The translations under genes were made by a program, and so were the position numbers. Source: Larkinella sp. C7 (GTDB taxonomy: Bacteria > Bacteroidota > Bacteroidia > Cytophagales > Spirosomataceae). Taken from it: a stretch of 53,188 nt of DNA. How positions within the stretch are numbered: position 1 is the stretch's first letter; each line of letters starts with the position of its first letter. A model generated the notes under the pieces. That model ran no database searches. It had not been told where the DNA came from and saw nothing but the letters and a program-made list of their open reading frames with translations. The stretch spans positions 84,959 through 138,146 of the forward strand of contig NZ_VBSL01000017.1 in the NCBI RefSeq assembly GCF_006149005.1, given 5' to 3'. Positions 49,621 to 53,188 of this stretch are shown here, piece after piece.

Positions 49621-50680
49621 GATGAACGGTTTTTTCAACAAGTTGACGGATGATCGGAACAACCGGAGCCAGACCTTCCTGAAGGGGCAGCAACACCGGG
49701 ATGCCCAGTCGTTCGCTGTATTCCTGCTGAAACTGTTTGGCTTCCTCCAGCGTGCAGTCTTCCGTGTTTAGCGCCAGCGCCACCACCTCAGAGCCGAACT
49801 TTTGGATGATTTCGATTTCCGATTCCACCGACGGAATTTCGCCCCAATGCTCGTCATAATCGAAATACGTGCGTTTGGGCGCGTGCATCAGGACAACGTG
49901 TTTGGCATTGCCCGAAACCATAAATTCCAATCCACACGGGCCGCTGGGATTCCGTAAGGACGATTGACCTTCAATCACCAGCACATCGGCGCCGGTTTCC
50001 TGCCAGCACGACACGAGGGCGTGTTCGATTTCGCCGGAAATGAAATCGTTGAGCGTCGAGTCGAAAATAAAACCGTATTTGCCGCCCTGAAGCCAGCCAG
50101 TCTGGCCGGTATAAATCATTTGCGCATTGAGTCCGGCGGCCTGGCAGGCCTGGGTCAGCAGCCGGGTGGTGGTGCGTTTGCCCATCGCGCAGTCCATGCC
50201 CAGCACGGCAATAATGGGGACGGTAATCTTGAAAACATCGCCCGACCAGAAATGCAGTTCGGCGCGGGATTTGGGTTTTCGGATGTCGATTAGTCGGGTA
50301 TTGTGTTCAGTCGCCAGGGCTACCAGTTCAGGGCGGTCGTTCAGCAAATCGTGGAGGCCATTGACAACAGATAAACCATTTTTCAGGCACGTTTTGATCA
50401 ACGTCAGAATCTCTTCCGGCAAAACACCGCCGACGGTGGCGACGCCCACAATCCCGCATTGTACCGGACCAACGGCGGCCAGAGCCTCCTCCAGCGAAGC
50501 AAAAACCGGTATTTGACGCGGTTTGCCATCCAGCACCTCACCCGCGTCGCGCCCGGCAGTTGGGGGGTCAATCACACCGGCGATGGTGTAGCGTTCGCTA
50601 TCCCGAATGAGCCCGTGGGCGGTTTTCGCATCCGGCGACGCCAGCAATCCATTGGTTAAAAGTAAAGCACGATCTTTCAT
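49610..50680 (-). CDS. DUF1611-family P-loop protein (DgcN-like)
   Basis: A 356-residue protein: an N-terminal Rossmann-like domain (~1-145, GIVGVATVGGVLPEE) and a C-terminal P-loop domain with GMDCAMGKRTT (G161-T170, lysine at K168). DUF1611 includes DgcN, reported as a D-glutamate N-acetyltransferase acting with DgcA, an enolase-superfamily racemase. Here the next gene is such an enolase-superfamily enzyme, overlapping by 11 nt, and an APC permease follows. The cluster may handle D-glutamate or murein peptides. Whether this member uses acetyl-CoA or ATP cannot be settled from sequence. Confidence 0.85.
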   Translation of the reverse strand: MKDRALLLTNGLLASPDAKTAHGLIRDSERYTIAGVIDPPTAGRDAGEVLDGKPRQIPVFASLEEALAAVGPVQCGIVGVATVGGVLPEEILTLIKTCLKNGLSVVNGLHDLLNDRPELVALATEHNTRLIDIRKPKSRAELHFWSGDVFKITVPIIAVLGMDCAMGKRTTTRLLTQACQAAGLNAQMIYTGQTGWLQGGKYGFIFDSTLNDFISGEIEHALVSCWQETGADVLVIEGQSSLRNPSGPCGLEFMVSGNAKHVVLMHAPKRTYFDYDEHWGEIPSVESEIEIIQKFGSEVVALALNTEDCTLEEAKQFQQEYSERLGIPVLLPLQEGLAPVVPIIRQLVEKTVHHAD

Positions 50681-51100
50681 TGTCTCTTTTAGGCGTACAG
50701 TTCAGCAAATAAAGCGTATTCTGATTAATCAGTATCAAAATTTCAAAAAGGACGGGTTTTTCATAAAAAAATAACTAATAAATCCATTTTTATCTCCTAT
50801 TCGTTCCGTGGCCGGTTCAGAAAGCCAACCGAACAAAACCACCGGTTTTCGAGTCTACCTACCAACCAGCCTGAAAGGCTGTGATCATTAGCCCCGGGTA
50901 TCACCCGGGGTTTGGGTTATTATCCAGGGTTTGGTTATCGTCCGGGGGATGTAGATAATGATCACATCCGGCGTTCCGGTGTAATAGGACACACATCCGA
51001 TGTTTCCCGGATGGTCACCATACATCCGGCATTCCCCGGGCGATGCCCGGGGATAATGATTGCAGCCTTTCAGGCTGGTACGAATTTTAGATGTGAGGTT
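50681..51100. other. Intergenic region with nested REP-like palindromes
   Basis: A 420-bp region between the divergent DUF1611 gene and the ABC exporter. 50681-50864 should contain the DUF1611 promoter; no clear signature was seen. 50865-51079 is the palindrome cluster. The exporter's start at 51101 follows directly. Confidence 0.7.
50865..51079. repeat. Nested palindrome cluster, REP/BIME-like
   Basis: Outer arms 50865-50890 and ~51053-51079 are inverted (both contain AGCCTGAAAGGCT or its complement, with about two mismatches). Inside are two tight 8-bp hairpins with 3-nt loops: ccccgggt-atc-acccgggg (50892-50910) and ccccgggc-gat-gcccgggg (51034-51052). Three direct acatccg units lie between (50964, 50993, 51022), with partial inverted partners. 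The layout resembles bacterial interspersed mosaic elements. Confidence 0.8.
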
Positions 51101-52879
51101 ATGGGTATTCTGTGGATGTACTTGAAACCGCACCGGTGGCTGGTGGGTTTGTCATTGCTGCTGGCGGGTGTCAGTCAGATTCTGATGATGATTGATCCGT
51201 TGATTTTTGGAAAGATCATCGATGAATACGCGACCAAACCGGCGGTGCGGCCTGAAAATGAGCTGGTGAAAGGCGTTTTGTTCTGGCTGCTGATTGCCGT
51301 CGGCATCGCCACACTGGCGCGGCTGGCCAAATCGTTTCAGGAATATTTCATGCGGCTGGTTGTGCAACGGTTTGGTACGCAGGTTTTTAACGACGGACTG
51401 AAACAAACGCTCCGGTTGTCTTTTCAGGAATTCGAGGAGCAGCGAAGTGGCGAAACCGTGGCGCTGTTGCAGAAAGTGCGGACGGATACCGAGAAGTTTA
51501 TCAACGCCTTCATCAACATCCTCTTTTCGTCCATCGTCGGCATGGGCTTTCTGATCTGGTACGCCGTCACCAAACACTGGGCGCTGATTCCCATTTTTGT
51601 CATCGGAATTCTGGTGTTGGGCGGTTTGACCGGACTCCTCAGTAAGAAAATCAAAACCGTTCAAAAGGCCGTCAACCGGCAAACCGTGAAGCTGGCCGGA
51701 GCCATTACCGAATCCCTGCGCAACATCGAGCTGGTGCGGAGTCTGGGGCTGACGTTTCCGGAAATCCGGCGGCTCAAGCAGTATACGCAACGGATCTACG
51801 ACCTCGAAATGGAAAAAACCAAACAGGTTCGGACGTTGTCATTCCTGCAGGGAACCACCCTGAACGTGCTGAAACAGTCGATCTTGTTTGCCTTGCTGTG
51901 GCTCATTTTTCGGGATGTCCTGACCACCGGCGAACTGATTTCGATGCAGTTTATCTCCACGGCCATTTTTGCGCCCTTGCAGGATTTGGGCAACATCATC
52001 CTGTCGTACCGCGAAGCCGAATCGTCGCTGGGACTTTTCGATACGCTCATGCATAAATCCATCGAACGGCGACCCGACGATTCCATCGACTTTGGGGTTC
52101 TGGACCACCTGCGGTTCGACAACGTCGTCTTTCGGCACCAAACCGCAAACCAGAATGCGATGGACGGGATTTCGTTCCGGGTCGGCATGGGCGAAACCGT
52201 CGCTTTTGTGGGGCCTTCGGGTTCGGGAAAATCGACGCTGGTGAAGTTGCTGTTGGGGTTGTATAAACCGGTTTCGGGGGAAATTTACTTCAACGATGTG
52301 CCGGCGAGTCAGATTCGCTACAACCCGATGCGTCGGCAAATCGGCTTTGTGACGCAGGATACGCAACTTTTTGCCGGTACGATCAAAGAAAATATGCTGT
52401 TTGTGAAACCGGATGCGACCGACGACGACATCCGGGAAGCCCTTCACAAAGCTTCCTGCGATCAATTGATAGCCCGCTCCGAAAAAGGCATCCAGACGGT
52501 TTTGGGCGAGGGCGGCATGAAACTGTCGGGGGGCGAAAAACAGCGGATTTCCATCGCCCGTGCCCTGATCCGGAATCCCCGGCTGCTGATTTTCGACGAA
52601 GCGACGTCGGCACTGGATTCGCTGACGGAAGAAGCCATTTCCGACACCGTCCGCAGCATTTCGGCCCGGCGCGAACAGATCACCATTCTGATTGCCCACC
52701 GCCTTTCGACCATCATGCACGCCGATACGATCATTGTACTGGAAAAAGGCAAAATTGCCGAAACCGGCTCCCATGCCGAATTGCTCGAACAAAAAGGCCT
52801 GTATTACGCGATGTGGCGGCAGCAAATCGGCGAACGTCGGCAGGAAACACCGGCGGTGGGTGAAGCAATAATCAATTAA
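51101..52879 (+). CDS. ABC-type exporter (MsbA-like half-transporter)
   Basis: The ATG at 51101 is preferred because it has GAGG just upstream and opens the first membrane helix (PHRWLVGLSLLLAGVSQILM). A longer open frame from 50912 lies in palindromic repeats. The 592-residue protein has a six-helix transmembrane domain (~1-325) and an ATPase domain: Walker A GPSGSGKST from G371, signature LSGGEKQ from L475, Walker B LLIFDEATS near 499, and H-loop IAHRLST near 533. It should act as a homodimer moving lipids, drugs or peptides outward. It is convergent with the peptidase fragment across a family A hairpin. Confidence 0.92.
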   Translation: MGILWMYLKPHRWLVGLSLLLAGVSQILMMIDPLIFGKIIDEYATKPAVRPENELVKGVLFWLLIAVGIATLARLAKSFQEYFMRLVVQRFGTQVFNDGLKQTLRLSFQEFEEQRSGETVALLQKVRTDTEKFINAFINILFSSIVGMGFLIWYAVTKHWALIPIFVIGILVLGGLTGLLSKKIKTVQKAVNRQTVKLAGAITESLRNIELVRSLGLTFPEIRRLKQYTQRIYDLEMEKTKQVRTLSFLQGTTLNVLKQSILFALLWLIFRDVLTTGELISMQFISTAIFAPLQDLGNIILSYREAESSLGLFDTLMHKSIERRPDDSIDFGVLDHLRFDNVVFRHQTANQNAMDGISFRVGMGETVAFVGPSGSGKSTLVKLLLGLYKPVSGEIYFNDVPASQIRYNPMRRQIGFVTQDTQLFAGTIKENMLFVKPDATDDDIREALHKASCDQLIARSEKGIQTVLGEGGMKLSGGEKQRISIARALIRNPRLLIFDEATSALDSLTEEAISDTVRSISARREQITILIAHRLSTIMHADTIIVLEKGKIAETGSHAELLEQKGLYYAMWRQQIGERRQETPAVGEAIIN

Positions 52880-52987
52880 AAAAGGAATTTCAAATGTAAA
52901 ATGATGAATGTTAAATGTAAAAGTAGCCAGGCGCTCTTCACTTTTAAATTTAGTCTTCATCATTTTACATTTGAAATTCCTTTTTTA
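52878..52987. repeat. Heptad-repeat hairpin, family A copy 4, between convergent genes
   Basis: Arms 52878-52924 and 52940-52986 pair over 47 bp with four mismatches. The right arm ends in six T and the left begins with A-rich sequence, so either transcript direction leaves a T-run. Five 7-nt units (TTACATT, CATCATT and similar) form the right arm. Both flanking stops (52879 and 52985) lie within its edges, so it should be a two-way terminator. Confidence 0.88.
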
Positions 52988-53188
52988 CCTTCTTGGCGCT
53001 CCGCCCTGCGTAGCTGGCGGTTGCGTCTCTTGCCGCTGTTGCTGCATCGGATTTGGTGCGCCCCCACGGCCGCCGGCCTGCTGCTTATACAACTGGAAAC
53101 GCGTCGGTTTTTGTGCCTGGCGCGGGAATGAATTGTTGTCCGTATCGATGTCGGCGATTTCCTGGAATGGATCGAGCGTCCACTGCGT
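52985..53188 (-). CDS. C-terminus of a probable M1-family metallopeptidase (partial)
   Basis: The last 67 codons are in the window. They read WTLDPFQEIADIDTDNNSFP then RFQLYKQQ, the typical end of Bacteroidetes M1 aminopeptidase-like proteins, followed by a glutamine- and glycine-rich tail (GGRGGAPNPMQQQRQ) that is likely disordered. The catalytic HExxH part is outside the window, so activity cannot be judged. Its stop lies within the family A hairpin. Confidence 0.6.
   Translation of the reverse strand, partial: TQWTLDPFQEIADIDTDNNSFPRQAQKPTRFQLYKQQAGGRGGAPNPMQQQRQETQPPATQGGAPRR

Noticed and set aside
50912-51100. N-terminal extension of the ABC exporter
   Set aside because: The extension translates a palindromic repeat cluster. 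The ATG at 51101 has a ribosome site and opens the first membrane helix.
51839-52963. 374-codon minus-strand frame over the ABC exporter
   Set aside because: It is antisense to an exporter with intact Walker motifs, and is rich in residues typical of antisense translation.

Overview
The window looks like a chromosomal segment of a Cytophagales bacterium, Spirosomataceae-like (Spirosoma, Larkinella or a relative). The evidence is a type IX secretion sorting domain, a Reg_prop/Y_Y_Y hybrid two-component sensor, a FecA-like SusC-type receptor with a carboxypeptidase-like N-terminal domain, and FtsX permeases carrying the permease prefix typical of that family. No rRNA, tRNA, insertion sequence, CRISPR array or phage module was recognised. 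The genus is an inference.

Layout. 1-9646 (leftward) holds a tandem duplication: the start of one secreted beta-helix protein at the left edge, a degraded copy of a cupin tail, a cupin/Crp-Fnr pair, a TPR histidine kinase, a complete 1497-residue T9SS beta-helix protein, and the intact cupin. 9796-16539 holds signalling and redox genes: a 1381-residue hybrid sensor, a double thioredoxin-fold protein and a LytS-type kinase. 16768-20015 holds a secreted protein, a lipoprotein, and an ECF sigma factor overlapping a membrane protein gene. 20201-26390 is a rightward iron-uptake-like operon (DUF4856 lipoprotein, imelysin lipoprotein, HTTM membrane protein, FecA-like receptor). 26409-32634 holds two divergent histidine kinases in an AT-rich patch, two secreted proteins and a LytTR response regulator. 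32662-43120 holds a GH125 mannosidase, a PadR regulator and three tandem FtsX permeases with no ATPase beside them. 43241-53188 holds an MscS-type channel, a KAS III-like enzyme, a tight three-gene operon (DUF1611 P-loop protein, dipeptide-epimerase-like enolase-superfamily enzyme, APC permease), an ABC exporter, and the tail of a probable M1 peptidase.

The most striking unexplained structure is a set of ten long intergenic hairpins. Seven have arms built from four or five degenerate 7-nt units in strict register (two AT-rich families and one CCGTAAA-type). Three have arms built from 9-10-nt ATCCGTT-type units. The arms of each hairpin match each other while the copies differ, and the copies sit at gene ends, between co-directional genes, and once in a divergent promoter region. 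A separate nested, REP-like palindrome cluster lies at 50865-51079. Together these suggest an expanded and evolving class of intergenic structured elements.
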